This document shows, in pieces, positions 40,921 through 52,900 of a stretch of 64,000 nucleotides of DNA; the first letter of the stretch is position 1; each line of letters starts with the position of its first letter. The DNA comes from Anaerococcus lactolyticus ATCC 51172 (lineage in GTDB: Bacteria; Bacillota; Clostridia; Tissierellales; Peptoniphilaceae), in assembly GCF_000156575.1 (NCBI RefSeq), contig NZ_GG666046.1:216780-280779 (forward strand), given 5' to 3'. The position numbers and the translations under genes are program-made. The notes under the pieces were generated by a model. It was not told the origin of the DNA, did no database searches, and was given only the letters and a program-made list of their open reading frames with translations.

Positions 40921-42051
40921 ATGTTATTGGATGTTAATAAATTAGAAGAAAGAGATTTTAAGAATACTTATACTGAGATTTTTGCCCAAGCTGATACTTG
41001 GGAGGAAGTTTATGGACTTTATGAGGAGAGAAAGGCAGAGATTGAGAAATTTTTAGGTAATTTTGACAAGGATACCAAGGTTATCTTTACGGGTGCTGGT
41101 ACTAGTGAATATGTTGGCAACATCGCTCAAGATTATTTAAAAACTCATGGCGATTTTGATTTTGAATCAATAGCTACAACAGATCTTGTTTCTGCGCCTT
41201 ACCTACATTTCAAAAAAGATCAAAAGACCCTTTTAGTTTCTTTTGCAAGGAGTGGAAATTCTCCAGAATCTGTGGCTGCAGTGAAGCTTGGAGAACAAAT
41301 TGTTGATGATTTTTACAATCTTCCAATTACCTGTGCTCACGATGGTAAACTTGCAGTAAACTTAAAGGATGACCCAAAATCTTACGTATTTTTAAATCCG
41401 GCTATCACCAATGACAAGGGTTTTGCAATGACAAATTCCTTCTCTTCAATGCTTTTAGCTGCACTTTTGATTTTTGATACAAGCTTGGATAATAAGAAAG
41501 AAATTGTAGAAAACCTATCTGCTATTGCTAGGGAAACTTATAAGAGGGCTGATGAGATTGAAAATTTAATAAATTTTGACTTTGATAGGGTTGCCTATCT
41601 AGGATCAGGTCCACTTGGAAAATTAACTAAGGAAGCGAGACTTAAAATATTAGAGCTTACAGCAGGAGAAGTTGTGACAATCTTTGATTCTTCTATGGGC
41701 TTTAGACATGGTCCAAAATCATTTGTAAATGATAAGTGCCTTGTAGTTTCTTTTATCTCATCTAATGATTACACAAGACAATACGACCTTGATATCCTTG
41801 ATGAAATTAAGGCAGATGGTATAGCTCCAAAAATCATTGGGGTTACAAATGAAGATGTGGATAGGGACTACCAATTTGTCCTAAAATCTCAAGGCTTAAG
41901 AGATGCCTATCTAGCAGTTGCTTATGTAGTAATTGCCCAACTAATTTCCTTAATCACAAGCCTAAGAGTTGGCAATACTCCTGATAACCCATCTAAATCT
42001 CATACAGTAAATAGGGTTGTAAAGGGTGTTACAATCCACGATTATAAATAA
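40921..42051 (+). CDS. agaS: AgaS-type SIS-domain sugar isomerase/deaminase
   Basis: A 376-residue double-SIS protein: FTGAGTSEYVGNIAQDYL near residue 57, VSFARSGNSPESVAAV near 102, SSMGFRHGPKSFVN near 258 (catalytic-type HGP) and the ending SKSHTVNRVVKGVTIHDY. This pattern matches AgaS, the galactosamine-6-phosphate deaminase/isomerase of N-acetylgalactosamine and galactosamine use. It is divergent from a mannose-class PTS and followed by its regulator. No deacetylase (nagA/agaA) is in the cluster, so free galactosamine, or a deacetylase elsewhere, would be needed. RBS TAGGAGG. Confidence 0.85.
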   Translation: MLLDVNKLEERDFKNTYTEIFAQADTWEEVYGLYEERKAEIEKFLGNFDKDTKVIFTGAGTSEYVGNIAQDYLKTHGDFDFESIATTDLVSAPYLHFKKDQKTLLVSFARSGNSPESVAAVKLGEQIVDDFYNLPITCAHDGKLAVNLKDDPKSYVFLNPAITNDKGFAMTNSFSSMLLAALLIFDTSLDNKKEIVENLSAIARETYKRADEIENLINFDFDRVAYLGSGPLGKLTKEARLKILELTAGEVVTIFDSSMGFRHGPKSFVNDKCLVVSFISSNDYTRQYDLDILDEIKADGIAPKIIGVTNEDVDRDYQFVLKSQGLRDAYLAVAYVVIAQLISLITSLRVGNTPDNPSKSHTVNRVVKGVTIHDYK

Positions 42052-42752
42052 TGGTAAGTCTATACTCGGACCTCATAGATAAGTTATTGGAACAAATTTC
42101 AACTATGGATAAGGGGGCTAAGCTCCCTTCTGAAAGGCAACTTTGCCAGGACTATGAGGTGTCAAGAACTACAGTTAGAAATGCATTGGGCTCTTTGGTT
42201 AGTTCTGGAGTTTTATATCAAATCCAAGGCAAGGGAACTTTTGTGAGGGAGAGAAATAGGGAAAATTTATCAAACTATTATTCTTTCACTGAGCAAACCA
42301 AAAGGAATGGCAAGACTCCTAAGTCTATAGTAGTTAGCTTTAATATTAGAGAGTTAAACGATAAGGAAAGGCACGTTTTCGACGATGAAACTCTTGAAAA
42401 GGTAATTGTCTTTGATAGGCTAAGGCTTGCGGATGATACTCCTATGATGTATGAAAGAACAGCTATTCCTTACGAGGGATTTGAAAAAATCACCAAGGAC
42501 CTATTGGAAGAAGTAGCCCTTTATGATATATTTGATAATTGCTTTTCTACAAAAATTGCAAATGTTAGGGAAAGGTTTCAAGTATCATCTTTAACAAAAA
42601 AAGTGGCTGAGGCTCTTAACCTAAAAGATGGGTCGGCTGCTTTGAAGATAACAAGATTTTCTTATGACAGGGAAGATAGGCTTATAGAATATACCGTTTC
42701 CTACGCTAGGGGAGATATGTTCTACTACGAGACTTCCTATAGTCCAAATTAA
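42051..42752 (+). CDS. GntR/UTRA-family regulator of the amino-sugar genes
   Basis: A 233-residue regulator: winged helix-turn-helix at about residues 5-72 (GAKLPSERQLCQDYEVSRTT, QIQGKGTFV) and a UTRA effector domain (75-230) with the YERTAIPY and YTVSYARGD strands typical of NagR/DasR relatives. Relatives bind palindromes such as TGGTCTAGACCA; TGGTAATTACCA upstream is a close variant. Its start shares one base with the agaS stop. It should repress both divergent units until an amino-sugar phosphate binds. Confidence 0.9.
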   Translation: MVSLYSDLIDKLLEQISTMDKGAKLPSERQLCQDYEVSRTTVRNALGSLVSSGVLYQIQGKGTFVRERNRENLSNYYSFTEQTKRNGKTPKSIVVSFNIRELNDKERHVFDDETLEKVIVFDRLRLADDTPMMYERTAIPYEGFEKITKDLLEEVALYDIFDNCFSTKIANVRERFQVSSLTKKVAEALNLKDGSAALKITRFSYDREDRLIEYTVSYARGDMFYYETSYSPN

Positions 42753-42754
42753 CA

Positions 42755-42822
42755 AAAAACTCACTATTTTCTATCTTAATCCTAAAAAGGATTGGGAGAG
42801 TTTGAAATAGTGAGTTTTTTTG
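42755..42822 (+). terminator. Branched terminator
   Basis: Outer stem AAAAACTCACTATTT / AAATAGTGAGTTTTT enclosing a small inner hairpin (AATCCT / AGGATT), followed by T-run. Confidence 0.85.
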
Positions 42823-42918
42823 CTTTATTTATCTGATTTAAATTTGATTTTTGTGGCAAGCTCGTTTTTTTCTTTAATCATGAATTAAGTTTTGGGAAAT
42901 ATCTCTAGGTAAATTTTC

Positions 42919-44826
42919 TTACCAATCTTCTCTTTCGTCATAGAGGTCTAGGAGTTCTTCTAGGATTTTTATTTTCTTTTCTTTGGCTTTGCCCTTGTCG
43001 GTGTCTTTTCTTAGCATTCTTGGGTTCATCACTTCTACTTCCTTGATGTTTGGCGTGTAGGATGAAACTTTGTTGGTGATTGATTCGTAGGACTTGTGCT
43101 CGGCGAGGGCTACATGGTGGGAGTTAAAGACAAGGGTGTAGCCGGCGATGCCTGTTTTTGCTTGGTAAGGTTTGGAAATTCCACCGTCTATGACATAGAG
43201 CTTGCCATTTGCCTTTATAGGACTTTCGCCTGCTTCTGTAATTACAGGTACATGACCGTTTACGATCCTGCGTCTATTGCCCTCGACCTTAAATTCGTCC
43301 AAGATTTTATCGACAATTTCTTCTTTTTCACATAGGTCGTAGTAAGGGTTTGGTTCTTCTTTTTTGAGTTTTTTATCATCTACAAAGATATTTTCAAAAT
43401 AAGAATACTGACTCTTGCCAAAAATTGGAGAATACCTGCCACTTATGAGATACCACATCATGTCTTTAGCTTTTTTGTCCTTGGTATAATAGGCATCTCT
43501 TGCGATTTTTTCAAAATAATCCATGAGGGACTTGCCCTTGTAGATTTTGCCATTTAACTCTACTTCTTGGAAATCTCCGTCTGCTGTTAGCGGAATACAG
43601 CCATGAAAGAGAAGTGAGCCGTTTTCGACCCTGTACATGGCTCCGTTTTTGTAAAGAAAATCCATGTGCTTGTTGAGCTTGTCGTTTTTAATGAAGTCTT
43701 GTTTTAGGACTTGGATGACATTTTCTTCTTCCTTAGTGAGTTTGGCAGGATTCTTTGGATCTATGGTTGGGAAATTTTTATCCTTAAGCTTGGCATTTTT
43801 GTAGGTGTAATTGTTAAAATCAATGAATTTTAGGACGTTTCTTTCTTCCATTTTCATGTCTGGGTTTCTCTCAATTAGGGCGTAGTCAAGTTTGAACCTA
43901 ATCATAGAAATAGCCTTGTACATCTTGGCTGCTGCTTCGGTTGTGATATTGTCATAAATATTATAATCGTAAATTCTTGGAGTAAAACAAGTGCATGGAT
44001 CATCGCCGTAGGTCTCCATGGCAAACTCGAATAGAACTCTTAGATTTATTCCATAACCGTCTTCGAGCATATCGAAGTTGTTGTATTTGATTGCATCCGC
44101 CACACAGGCTGCGATAAGAGCGGTGTTTCCAGAACATGCGCCCATCCATGCAATGTCGTGGTTGCCCCATTGAAAGTCAACACTTGGGAAGGTCAAAAGT
44201 TCATCCATTATGATGTGAGGAGATGGGCCTCTGTCGTAGATGTCGCCAACTATGTGGAGTTTGTCCACAGAAATCCTTTGAATGAGGGTGCAGATGACTT
44301 TGATAAAGTCAAAGGCAACTTCATATTTTACTATATTTGTAACCAGAGATTCATAATAGGCCCTCTTGTTGTATTCAGAATCGTTGGTATATAAAAGCTC
44401 ATCCAAGATCAGGTTGTATTTTTGTGGGAATTTTCTTTTTACATAATCTTTTGGATACTTGGTTGAAACAAATTTTAGGAGACTTATAAGCCTGTGAATG
44501 GTGATAGTTAGGTAATCTTTGCTAATCTTTTCCTCGGTTTTTAGACTCTTGTAAACTAAATCTGGGTCATAAATTAACTGGGCAAGGGCATCCTGGTCTT
44601 TTTTTTCTAAGGTATCACCAAAAAGTTTTTGAATCTTATCCCTAATATTCCCTGAGGCAGACCTAAGCAAATGCAAAAAAGCATCGCTTTCCCCATGGAT
44701 ATCAGAAAAGAAATATTCAGTACCCTTAGGCAATTTCTGTTGGGCATTTAATAAGATTAGCTCATCTATAATCGAATTTTTGTCTGGGTAGAGGCCTTTG
44801 ATGAGGCTTTGATAAGTTTTGTCCAT
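42919..44826 (-). CDS. fbp: Fructose-1,6-bisphosphatase class III
   Basis: A 635-residue protein of the class III FBPase (YydE/Fbp of Bacillus) family, typical length 640-670. Metallophosphatase motifs: FSDIHGESDAFLHLL near residue 41, HIVGDIYDRGPSPHI near 192, QWGNHDIAWMGA near 219, and late metal histidines in VNGHVPVITEAG near 523. The reaction is fructose-1,6-bisphosphate to fructose-6-phosphate in gluconeogenesis. RBS AAGGAGAAG. Single gene on the minus strand. Confidence 0.95.
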   Translation of the reverse strand: MDKTYQSLIKGLYPDKNSIIDELILLNAQQKLPKGTEYFFSDIHGESDAFLHLLRSASGNIRDKIQKLFGDTLEKKDQDALAQLIYDPDLVYKSLKTEEKISKDYLTITIHRLISLLKFVSTKYPKDYVKRKFPQKYNLILDELLYTNDSEYNKRAYYESLVTNIVKYEVAFDFIKVICTLIQRISVDKLHIVGDIYDRGPSPHIIMDELLTFPSVDFQWGNHDIAWMGACSGNTALIAACVADAIKYNNFDMLEDGYGINLRVLFEFAMETYGDDPCTCFTPRIYDYNIYDNITTEAAAKMYKAISMIRFKLDYALIERNPDMKMEERNVLKFIDFNNYTYKNAKLKDKNFPTIDPKNPAKLTKEEENVIQVLKQDFIKNDKLNKHMDFLYKNGAMYRVENGSLLFHGCIPLTADGDFQEVELNGKIYKGKSLMDYFEKIARDAYYTKDKKAKDMMWYLISGRYSPIFGKSQYSYFENIFVDDKKLKKEEPNPYYDLCEKEEIVDKILDEFKVEGNRRRIVNGHVPVITEAGESPIKANGKLYVIDGGISKPYQAKTGIAGYTLVFNSHHVALAEHKSYESITNKVSSYTPNIKEVEVMNPRMLRKDTDKGKAKEKKIKILEELLDLYDEREDW

Positions 44827-44842
44827 CTTCTTCTCCTTATTT

Positions 44843-44893
44843 TTTTATTTTAAAAGGGCTGGCTCCTAAGGTTATTAGCCTTAAGAGCACAAA
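44843..44893 (-). terminator. Terminator of the 288-residue membrane protein gene
   Basis: On the minus strand AAGGGGGCT ... AGCCCTTTT with an inner stem TTAAGG / CCTTAG, followed by TTTTAAAA. Confidence 0.75.
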
Positions 44894-44899
44894 GCCCCC

Positions 44900-45766
44900 T
44901 TAATCTTCGTCTTTGACAAAGTCTGATTTGTTGTAGATTTTCGCTTCTTCTTTCTTTTTGAAATCTTCTGCAATATTTGGATCATAGGTGAGGTTTTCAT
45001 CGCCTAAGTCATCTACAGCCTTATTCATTTTTTTCTCTTCTTCTACATCACCAAGAGTTCTTGGACTTTCATTTGCAAGTTTTTCTTCTGCTTCTTTCTC
45101 GGCTTGGGTTTTCAAATCATCATTTTCAAAATCCTTAGCACTCATTGTATCAAGCTCGGTATCCTCTTTTATAAGTTGACTGGTCATAATTACAGTTTTT
45201 CCATCAACACTTGTGTCATCTTTTTTTATGATCTTAACATCCTCGTCTTCTTTAAAATCTAGTTTGATAGGATTATCTGATGACTCAACATCGCTTGGAC
45301 CAGTTTTCACTTCGATATATTCAGTCTTTTTCTCGCTAAGTCCAGTATTATAAACACCCTTAAACCTTGATATTAAACCGATAAGTGAGTTTAAGACTAT
45401 AAGGCCGTTTAGACCCAAAAGGATATAAAGGAGTTTTTCGCGAAAATAAATGTATAATAAGGCGTCACAGCCTAAAAACAAGAGACCAAAAAATACATTT
45501 GCTAGATGGCCATCGCCCTTATCTCCAGCCTTAAAAATCGATCTTGCAATAGCTGTGTTTATTACAAAGGCAAGGATTAAAACGCCTAGGGCAAGGGGCT
45601 TTATAATTGCACTTGAAATATTATTTATACCTAAAAGATCAACAGTTGCTAGAAATAAGTGGTTGTCGACAAAAACTACAAAGCCTATGGCAAATAGCAG
45701 CAAGATGCTGATTATAGACCTAAATAAGCCTGTTATTATGCTAAAAAATTTTATAAAGTCTTTCAT
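44900..45766 (-). CDS. Membrane protein with long acidic cytoplasmic tail, unknown
   Basis: A 288-residue protein with four hydrophobic segments in the first 140 residues, then about 145 residues of highly charged sequence (many Asp, Glu, Lys; KEDEDVKIIKKDD, EKEAEEKLANE). The tail has no known domain and looks disordered or helical. ATG 45766 follows TGGAGGA. Possibly an envelope or division scaffold, but that is speculation. It lies between fbp and the rpoB promoter region, facing away from rpoB. Confidence 0.7.
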   Translation of the reverse strand: MKDFIKFFSIITGLFRSIISILLLFAIGFVVFVDNHLFLATVDLLGINNISSAIIKPLALGVLILAFVINTAIARSIFKAGDKGDGHLANVFFGLLFLGCDALLYIYFREKLLYILLGLNGLIVLNSLIGLISRFKGVYNTGLSEKKTEYIEVKTGPSDVESSDNPIKLDFKEDEDVKIIKKDDTSVDGKTVIMTSQLIKEDTELDTMSAKDFENDDLKTQAEKEAEEKLANESPRTLGDVEEEKKMNKAVDDLGDENLTYDPNIAEDFKKKEEAKIYNKSDFVKDED

Positions 45767-46014
45767 AAGTCCTCCATTATATCCATTATAACACAAAAAT
45801 TGAATTGTTTATATATTAAATAATTGTATAGTGAAAATAAGTAAAAGCAAGGAAGGGTATTATATATAGAAAGAATTTTTGAAAAGGGCAAATGATTTTG
45901 ATTTTTCAAAGACTTATATATTTTTAAAATTAAGATTTGGTATGCTTGTTATCCATATTTTTATTTTTTTCCTAGCTTCTTGTCAATTATTTGATAAAAA
46001 AACTCCCCAGATGA

Positions 46015-46042
46015 TTGACAAATACCAATAAACTCATATCAT
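46015..46042 (+). promoter_or_regulatory. Candidate upstream promoter of rpoB
   Basis: TTGACA at 46015-46020, 16-base spacer, TATCAT at 46037-46042. Confidence 0.55.
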
Positions 46043-46109
46043 ATTTGGATAGTATGTAAAAAAGTTTTGAAAAAAAGGTTTGAATAAAGGAGAAATCTTG
46101 ATAAATATC

Positions 46110-46137
46110 TTGAAGGTTGATTGTTTAAGAGTATAAT
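46110..46137 (+). promoter_or_regulatory. Candidate proximal promoter of rpoB
   Basis: TTGAAG at 46110-46115, 16-base spacer, TATAAT at 46132-46137, about 90 bases before the rpoB start. Confidence 0.6.
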
Positions 46138-46229
46138 ATACAATTGCTAGAAATCTATTTATCGAGATTTTTTTATCTCTAAAAGGCAAATATTATTTGT
46201 CCTATTTTTGTAAACAGTAAGGAGTAAGA

Positions 46230-49200
46230 ATGGCCCAATATCATAAAAAGTTATATGGTAAAACAGAGAGAATGTCCTTCTCAAAGTTTCCTGAAGTCTT
46301 AGATTTACCAAATTTATTAAAAGTTCAAAAAGACTCTTATGAGTGGTTTATTAAAGAAGGTCTTGGAGAAATCTTAGAAGATATTTCCCCAATTGAAGAC
46401 TATAATGGCAAATTAAGCCTAGAATTTACAGGTTTTGAGTTTGAAGAAGAACCAAAATATAGCCTAAAAGAAGCGAAATATAAGGACCTAACCTATGCTA
46501 GAGACCTTAAGGTTATGGCTATTTTATTTAATAAAGAAACTGGTGAGATCAAAAGACAAGAAGTTTTCATGGGAGATTTCCCAATGATGACTGATTCTGC
46601 AACCTTCGTCATAAATGGTGCAGAAAGAGTTATAGTAAGCCAACTTGTAAGATCTCCAGGTGTTTACTATGCAGAAGAAACAGACAAGAGTGGAGATAAG
46701 CAATACTCATCTACAGTTATTCCAAATAGGGGTGCATGGATTGAGTTTGATACTGATGCAAGTCATACAGTAAACGTAAGGCTTGATAGGACTAGAAAGC
46801 TTCCAGCTACTACCCTAGTGCGTGCACTTTTGTTTGACACAGATGAAGAAATTATAAAGGCTCTTGGTGATACCCCACACTTAAGAAATACCTTAGAAAA
46901 GGAAAATTCTGAAAATAGTGAAGAGGCCTTGATAGAAATATACAGAAAATTAAAACCAGGTGACCCTGCGTCACTCGAATCTGCTACTACCCTTATTAAC
47001 AACCTTCTTTTTGATGATAGAAGATATGATTTAGCTAGGGTTGGTAGGTATAAGTACAACTTAAAACTTGCCCTTGCTCCAAGAATTGCTGGTGAAATCG
47101 CCGCTGAAGATATTGTGGATACAGAAACTGGAGAAATTTTTGTAAAAGCAGGCGAAGTTATAAGTGAAGATATAGCTAAGGCTATTGAAAATTCAGGCAT
47201 AGTTTCAGTTGACATTAGAAAATTAAATTCTGAAGAAGAAGAAATTGTCCTAAGAATTGTTGGCAATAATTTTGTTGATATCCACGCCTTTGAGAGACTC
47301 GAAGGATTAGATATAGACTTTGATGAATTTAGTGAAAAAGTTTATTATCCAGTAATGACTGAGATTATTGACGAAGCTGAAACCGATGAAGAATTAATAA
47401 AGATGATGCAAAAAAGAAAGAAAGAACTTTCTCCAAAGCACATTACCAAGTCAGATATACTTGCAGTTGTAAACTACCAATTTAACCTTTTTGAAGGGGT
47501 AGGTGATACTGACGATATTGACCACCTTGGCAACCGTCGTGTAAGAGGTGTTGGCGAGCTTCTTCAAAACCAATTTAGGGTTGGTCTTGCTAGGATGGAA
47601 AGAGTTGTTCGTGAAAGAATGACTACCCAAGATCCTGACATTGCAACTCCACAAGGCTTAATCAACATCAAACCAGTTACAGCTGTTATTAAAGAATTCT
47701 TTGGTTCATCCCAATTGTCACAGTTCATGGACCAAACCAACCCAATGAGTGAGTTAACCCATAAGAGAAGACTTTCTGCTCTAGGACCAGGTGGTCTTTC
47801 AAGAGATAGGGCAGGCGTTGAAGTAAGGGACGTTCACGATTCTCACTACGGAAGAATTTGTCCGATAGAGACTCCAGAAGGACCAAATATCGGTCTTATC
47901 ACATCTCTTACAACTTATGCGAGAATTAATAAATATGGTTTTATTGAAACTCCATACAGGGTTGTTAAGGAAGGTGGAGTTGTAACAGACGAAATTGACT
48001 ACCTAACAGCAGACATTGAAGATGACTACATCATAGCCCAAGCCAACGAACCACTTGATGAAAACAACAGGTTTGTAAACGAAAGAGTTTCTGGCCGTGG
48101 TTATAGGGGTGAAAATGATATTTATCCAAGGGATTCTATCCAATATATGGACGTTTCCCCACAACAGATCGTATCTGTCGGAGCATCTCTAATACCTTTC
48201 CTTGAAAACGACGACTCAACCAGGGCCCTCATGGGTGCAAACATGCAGCGTCAGGCAGTGCCTTTAATTAAATCGCAAGCTCCAATTGTAGCTACAGGTA
48301 TTGAACATAGGGCTGCAAAAGACTCAGGTGTATGTGTTGTATCAAAAACTGACGGAAAAGTAGTTTATGTAGCGGCTGATAAAATAAAAGTAAAAACACC
48401 TAAGGGTGAAGTTATAACTTATGAGCTTCTTAAATTTGAAAGAGCCAACCAAGGCACAACTATAAACCAAAGACCGATAGTAAAATTAGACGAAGACGTA
48501 AAAGAAGGTCAAGTTCTTGCAGACGGTCCATCAACAGATAACGGCGAGCTTGCCCTTGGTAAAAACATCCTAATAGCCTTTACAACTTGGGAAGGATATA
48601 ACTTCGAGGATGCGATGCTCCTTAACGAAGAGCTTGTAATAAACGATGTTTTAACATCAGTTCATATCGAAGAACACGAGTGTGAAGCTAGAGAAACCAA
48701 ACTTGGTGCTGAAGAAATTACCAAAGATATACCAAATGTCGGCGACGATATGAAAAAAGATCTTGATGAAAATGGTGTAATTAGAATTGGTGCTGAAGTA
48801 GCAAGTGGCGATATCCTAGTAGGTAAGGTCTCTCCAAAGGGAGAAACTGAGCTATCTCCAGAGGAAAGACTTCTTCGTGCGATTTTCGGTGAAAAGGCTA
48901 GAGAAGTGAGAGATACATCCTTAAAGGTACCTCATGGTGAAAAGGGAATCGTAGTTGATGTTAAAGAATACAACAAAAAAGACGGAGACGAACTATCTCC
49001 AGGTGTAAATAAAGTAATTAGAGTTTATGTAGCTACCAAGAGAAAAATCATGGTAGGAGATAAGATGTGTGGTCGTCACGGTAATAAGGGTGTCGTTTCA
49101 AGGATTTTACCAAGAGAAGACATGCCATTCTTACCAGACGGAACACCAATCCAAATATGCCTAAACCCACTAGGTATCCCATCTCGTATGAACTTAGGTC

Positions 49201-49910
49201 AGGTACTTGAAGTTCACATGGGTCTTGCAGCAAGGACACTTGGCTGGAAGATAGCAACACCAGTATTTGATGGTGCTATGGATACTGAAATTGAAGATGT
49301 TTTAGAAGAAGCAAAGAAAGTAGCTCCTTTCGTAAACAAGACAGGCAAGATTAGATTGCGTGACGGTAGAACTGGTCTAGAGTTCCAAAACCCTGTAACA
49401 GTCGGCGTTATGTACATGCTTAAGCTCCACCACATGGTAGAAGAGAAAATCCACGCAAGATCTATTGGACCATACTCACTTGTAACCCAACAACCCCTAG
49501 GTGGTAAGGCACAATTTGGTGGCCAGAGGTTTGGTGAGATGGAGGTTTGGGCTCTTGAAGCCTACGGCGCAAGCCACACCCTCCAAGAAATCTTAACTGT
49601 TAAATCAGATGACGTTACAGGTAGGGTTAAGACCTACGAATCAATCGTAAAGGGTGAAAATATCCCAGAGCCAGGCACACCTGAGTCCTTCAAAGTTTTA
49701 GTTAAAGAGCTTCAATCACTAGCTCTTGATGTAGAACTTTTAGATGAAGATGGACAAGTCGTTGAGCTTAAGGAAAATATCGATGATCAAGATAGGTTTT
49801 CACAGGTAGAAAAGATAGATGCGTCTAAGATTAGAAACCAAAGCAAGCTACTTGCCAAAGCTAATGCCCCTAAGGAAGACGGTGAGGCAGAGGAAGTTAG
49901 CGAAGCTTAG
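46230..49910 (+). CDS. rpoB: DNA-directed RNA polymerase beta subunit
   Basis: A 1226-residue beta subunit. The rifampicin-binding region at about residues 491-530 has [30 protein letters not shown] in the susceptible form (Asp, His and Ser at the main resistance positions). Other landmarks: [34 protein letters not shown] near 790 and [15 protein letters not shown] near 945. It forms the catalytic core with beta-prime. RBS AAGGAG. It starts its own transcript, without rplL upstream, and runs into rpoC after 14 bases. Confidence 0.98.
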   Translation: MAQYHKKLYGKTERMSFSKFPEVLDLPNLLKVQKDSYEWFIKEGLGEILEDISPIEDYNGKLSLEFTGFEFEEEPKYSLKEAKYKDLTYARDLKVMAILFNKETGEIKRQEVFMGDFPMMTDSATFVINGAERVIVSQLVRSPGVYYAEETDKSGDKQYSSTVIPNRGAWIEFDTDASHTVNVRLDRTRKLPATTLVRALLFDTDEEIIKALGDTPHLRNTLEKENSENSEEALIEIYRKLKPGDPASLESATTLINNLLFDDRRYDLARVGRYKYNLKLALAPRIAGEIAAEDIVDTETGEIFVKAGEVISEDIAKAIENSGIVSVDIRKLNSEEEEIVLRIVGNNFVDIHAFERLEGLDIDFDEFSEKVYYPVMTEIIDEAETDEELIKMMQKRKKELSPKHITKSDILAVVNYQFNLFEGVGDTDDIDHLGNRRVRGVGELLQNQFRVGLARMERVVRERMTTQDPDIATPQGLINIKPVTAVIKEFFGSSQLSQFMDQTNPMSELTHKRRLSALGPGGLSRDRAGVEVRDVHDSHYGRICPIETPEGPNIGLITSLTTYARINKYGFIETPYRVVKEGGVVTDEIDYLTADIEDDYIIAQANEPLDENNRFVNERVSGRGYRGENDIYPRDSIQYMDVSPQQIVSVGASLIPFLENDDSTRALMGANMQRQAVPLIKSQAPIVATGIEHRAAKDSGVCVVSKTDGKVVYVAADKIKVKTPKGEVITYELLKFERANQGTTINQRPIVKLDEDVKEGQVLADGPSTDNGELALGKNILIAFTTWEGYNFEDAMLLNEELVINDVLTSVHIEEHECEARETKLGAEEITKDIPNVGDDMKKDLDENGVIRIGAEVASGDILVGKVSPKGETELSPEERLLRAIFGEKAREVRDTSLKVPHGEKGIVVDVKEYNKKDGDELSPGVNKVIRVYVATKRKIMVGDKMCGRHGNKGVVSRILPREDMPFLPDGTPIQICLNPLGIPSRMNLGQVLEVHMGLAARTLGWKIATPVFDGAMDTEIEDVLEEAKKVAPFVNKTGKIRLRDGRTGLEFQNPVTVGVMYMLKLHHMVEEKIHARSIGPYSLVTQQPLGGKAQFGGQRFGEMEVWALEAYGASHTLQEILTVKSDDVTGRVKTYESIVKGENIPEPGTPESFKVLVKELQSLALDVELLDEDGQVVELKENIDDQDRFSQVEKIDASKIRNQSKLLAKANAPKEDGEAEEVSEA

Positions 49911-49924
49911 GAGAAGGGAAGTTT

Positions 49925-52900
49925 ATGAGCGAATTAAATCAATTTTATGGGATGAGGATGAAAGTTGCATCCCCAGAAAGAATACGAAGCTGGTCTCATG
50001 GCGAGGTTAAGAAACCTGAAACTATAAACTATAGGACCCTTAAACCTGAAAAAGACGGTCTTTTCTGCGAAAAGATTTTCGGTCCAACCAAGGATTATGA
50101 ATGTTCTTGTGGAAAATATAAGAGAATGAGATACAAGGGCGTAGTTTGTGAAAAGTGTGGGGTCGAAGTAACCAAGTCTAAGGTTAGACGTGAGAGAATG
50201 GGCCACATCGAGCTTGCTGCTCCAGTTTCTCATATATGGTTCTTCAAGGGAATTCCTTCAAAGATGGGACTCTTACTAGATATGAGCCCAAGAGTTTTGG
50301 AAAAAATCCTCTACTTTGCATCCTATGTAGTAATTAATCCGGGTTCTACAGACCTTGTTGCTAAACAAGAAATCTCAGAAACTGAATACCAAGATATATT
50401 GGAAGAATATCCAGATGATACAGAATTTAAGGCAGCTATGGGTGCTGAAGCTATCAAGGAACTTCTTTCAAATATTGACCTTGAAAAGGAATACCAACTC
50501 CTACTAAAGGAACTTGATGAGTCCTCAAACCAAAAGAAGGTGAGAGTTTCAAGACGTCTTGAAGTAGTAGATGCCTTTTTAACAAGTGGCAATAAACCTG
50601 AATGGATGATCCTAGATGTGCTCCCAGTTATGCCACCTGAACTTAGACCAATGGTTCAACTTGAAGGTGGTAGGTTTGCTACTTCTGACTTAAATGACCT
50701 ATACAGAAGAGTTATCAACAGAAATAACAGACTAAAAAGACTTCTTGACATAGGTGCACCAGAAATCATCGTTAGAAATGAAAAGAGAATGCTCCAAGAA
50801 GCAGTTGATGCCCTAATCGACAACGGTCGTAGGGGTAGGGCTGTAACTGGCGCTTCAAATAGAAATATGAAGTCTCTATCAGACCTCCTTAAAGGTAAGT
50901 CTGGTAGGTTTAGACAAAACCTTCTTGGTAAGAGGGTTGACTACTCAGGTCGTTCTGTAATCGTAGTAGGTCCAGACCTTAAGTTTAACCAATGTGGTTT
51001 GCCACAAGAGATGGCCCTTGAGCTATTTAAGCCATTTATTATGAATAAAGTAGTTGAAAAAGAAATGGCCCACAACCTAAAAACTGCCAAGAAAATGGTA
51101 GAGAAAAAAGACCCAAGAGTTTATGAAGTCCTAGAAGAAGTAATCAAGGACCACCCAGTTTTGCTAAACCGTGCTCCGACTCTTCACAGGCTTGGTATCC
51201 AAGCTTTCGAGCCAATTCTTGTAGAAGGAAAGGCAATAAAGCTTCATCCACTAGCTTGTAACGCCTTTAACGCCGACTTCGATGGTGACCAGATGGCTAT
51301 CCACCTTCCACTATCAAATGAAGCTCAAATCGAGGCAAGACTTCTAATGATGTCAACCAACAATATCCTTGGTCTTAAGGATGGTAAGCCAATTACAACT
51401 CCTTCTCAGGATATGGTGCTAGGTGCTTATTATCTAACAACCATCAAAGAAGGTGCCAAGGGCGAGGGTATGGTTTTTGAATCAACAAATGAGATGAAAA
51501 AAGCCCTAGTTGCTGGCATAGTTGAATACCAATCAAAAGTTGGTGTTAGAGTTAAAAAAGACGCCATGGACCCAGGCAAGATTGTAGAGTCTTCAGTAGG
51601 TAGGTTCATCTACAACGAAGGTCTGCCACAAGATTTAGGCTATGTAAATAGGAAAGAAGACCCATATTCACTTGAAGTTGATACCCTAATCGACTCAGGT
51701 ATGTTAAAGGAAATTATCGACAAGTGCTTTAGAAAGCATGGCAACATCAAAACTGCCGAAGTTCTTGACTATATCAAGCAAACAGGCTATAAGTACTCAA
51801 CCCTATCAGGTCTAACTGTATCTATGGATGACGTAAAGATTCCAGCAGAAAAATGGTCCCTAATAGATGAGGCAGATGCTGCAGTTGATAAGTATGACAA
51901 ACTTTATAGACGTGGTTTGATAACAGACCATGAAAGATATGAAAAGGTAATTGAAATCTGGCAAGATACCACAAACAAGGTAACAGATGCTCTTCTTGCA
52001 GACCTTAAAGATGATAACAACATCAAGATCTTTGCAGACTCTGGTGCCCGTGGTTCTACCAACCAGATTAGACAGCTAGGCGCTATGCGTGGACTTATGA
52101 GTCAGGCCGATGGTAAGATTATCGAAATCCCTATAAAGGCCAACTTTAGAGAGGGTCTTTCAGTACAAGAATACTTTATCTCTACCCACGGTTCTCGTAA
52201 GGGTCTTACAGATACAGCGCTAAGAACTGCCGACTCAGGTTACCTAACCCGTAGGATGGTAGATATTTCCCAAGACGTAATTGTTACAGAAGATGACTGC
52301 CATTCAGATGGTTTTGTTGTTGCTCACGAATTTAAGGATGGCAACGAATTAATCGAAGATTTAAGAACAAGGATTGTTGGCCGTACATCTTTTGAAGATA
52401 TTAAAGACGAAGCTGGCGAAATAATTGTTCATAAAGGCGAAGTAATAGATGAAGATTTGGCTGATAAGATTGTAGCAGCTGGCATTAAAGAAGTAAAATT
52501 AAGGTCAGTTCTAGAATGTAAGGCTAAACAAGGTGTTTGTGCAAAATGCTACGGTAGAAACCTTGCAACAGGCAAGCACGTCAATATGGGTGAAGCAGTT
52601 GGTATCATAGCTGCCCAATCAATCGGTGAGCCGGGTACCCAGCTAACCATGAGGACCTTCCACTCCGGTGGTATCGCAGGCGTTGGAATTACCCAAGGTC
52701 TTCCAAGGGTTGAGGAGCTTTTTGAAGCTCGTAAACCAAAGGGTCTTGCCTTCATCGCAGCTAACTCTGGTACAGTTTCCCTAATCCAAAACGATAAGAA
52801 AACTGACGTTGAAATCACAGGTGCTGATGGTACATCCAGAAAGTACAACATTCCATTTGGTTCAAGAATTTTAGTTAAAGACGGCGAAGAAGTAGAAATC

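Larger units (their letters stand above)
45767..46229. other. Upstream region of rpoB
   Basis: A 463-base region without genes. It holds two candidate promoters towards rpoB (46015-46042 and 46110-46137) and a weak hairpin AAATCT / AGATTT with T-run at 46151-46176 that could be an attenuator. No ribosomal protein genes (rplJ/rplL) precede rpoB here, unlike in most bacteria. Confidence 0.6.
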
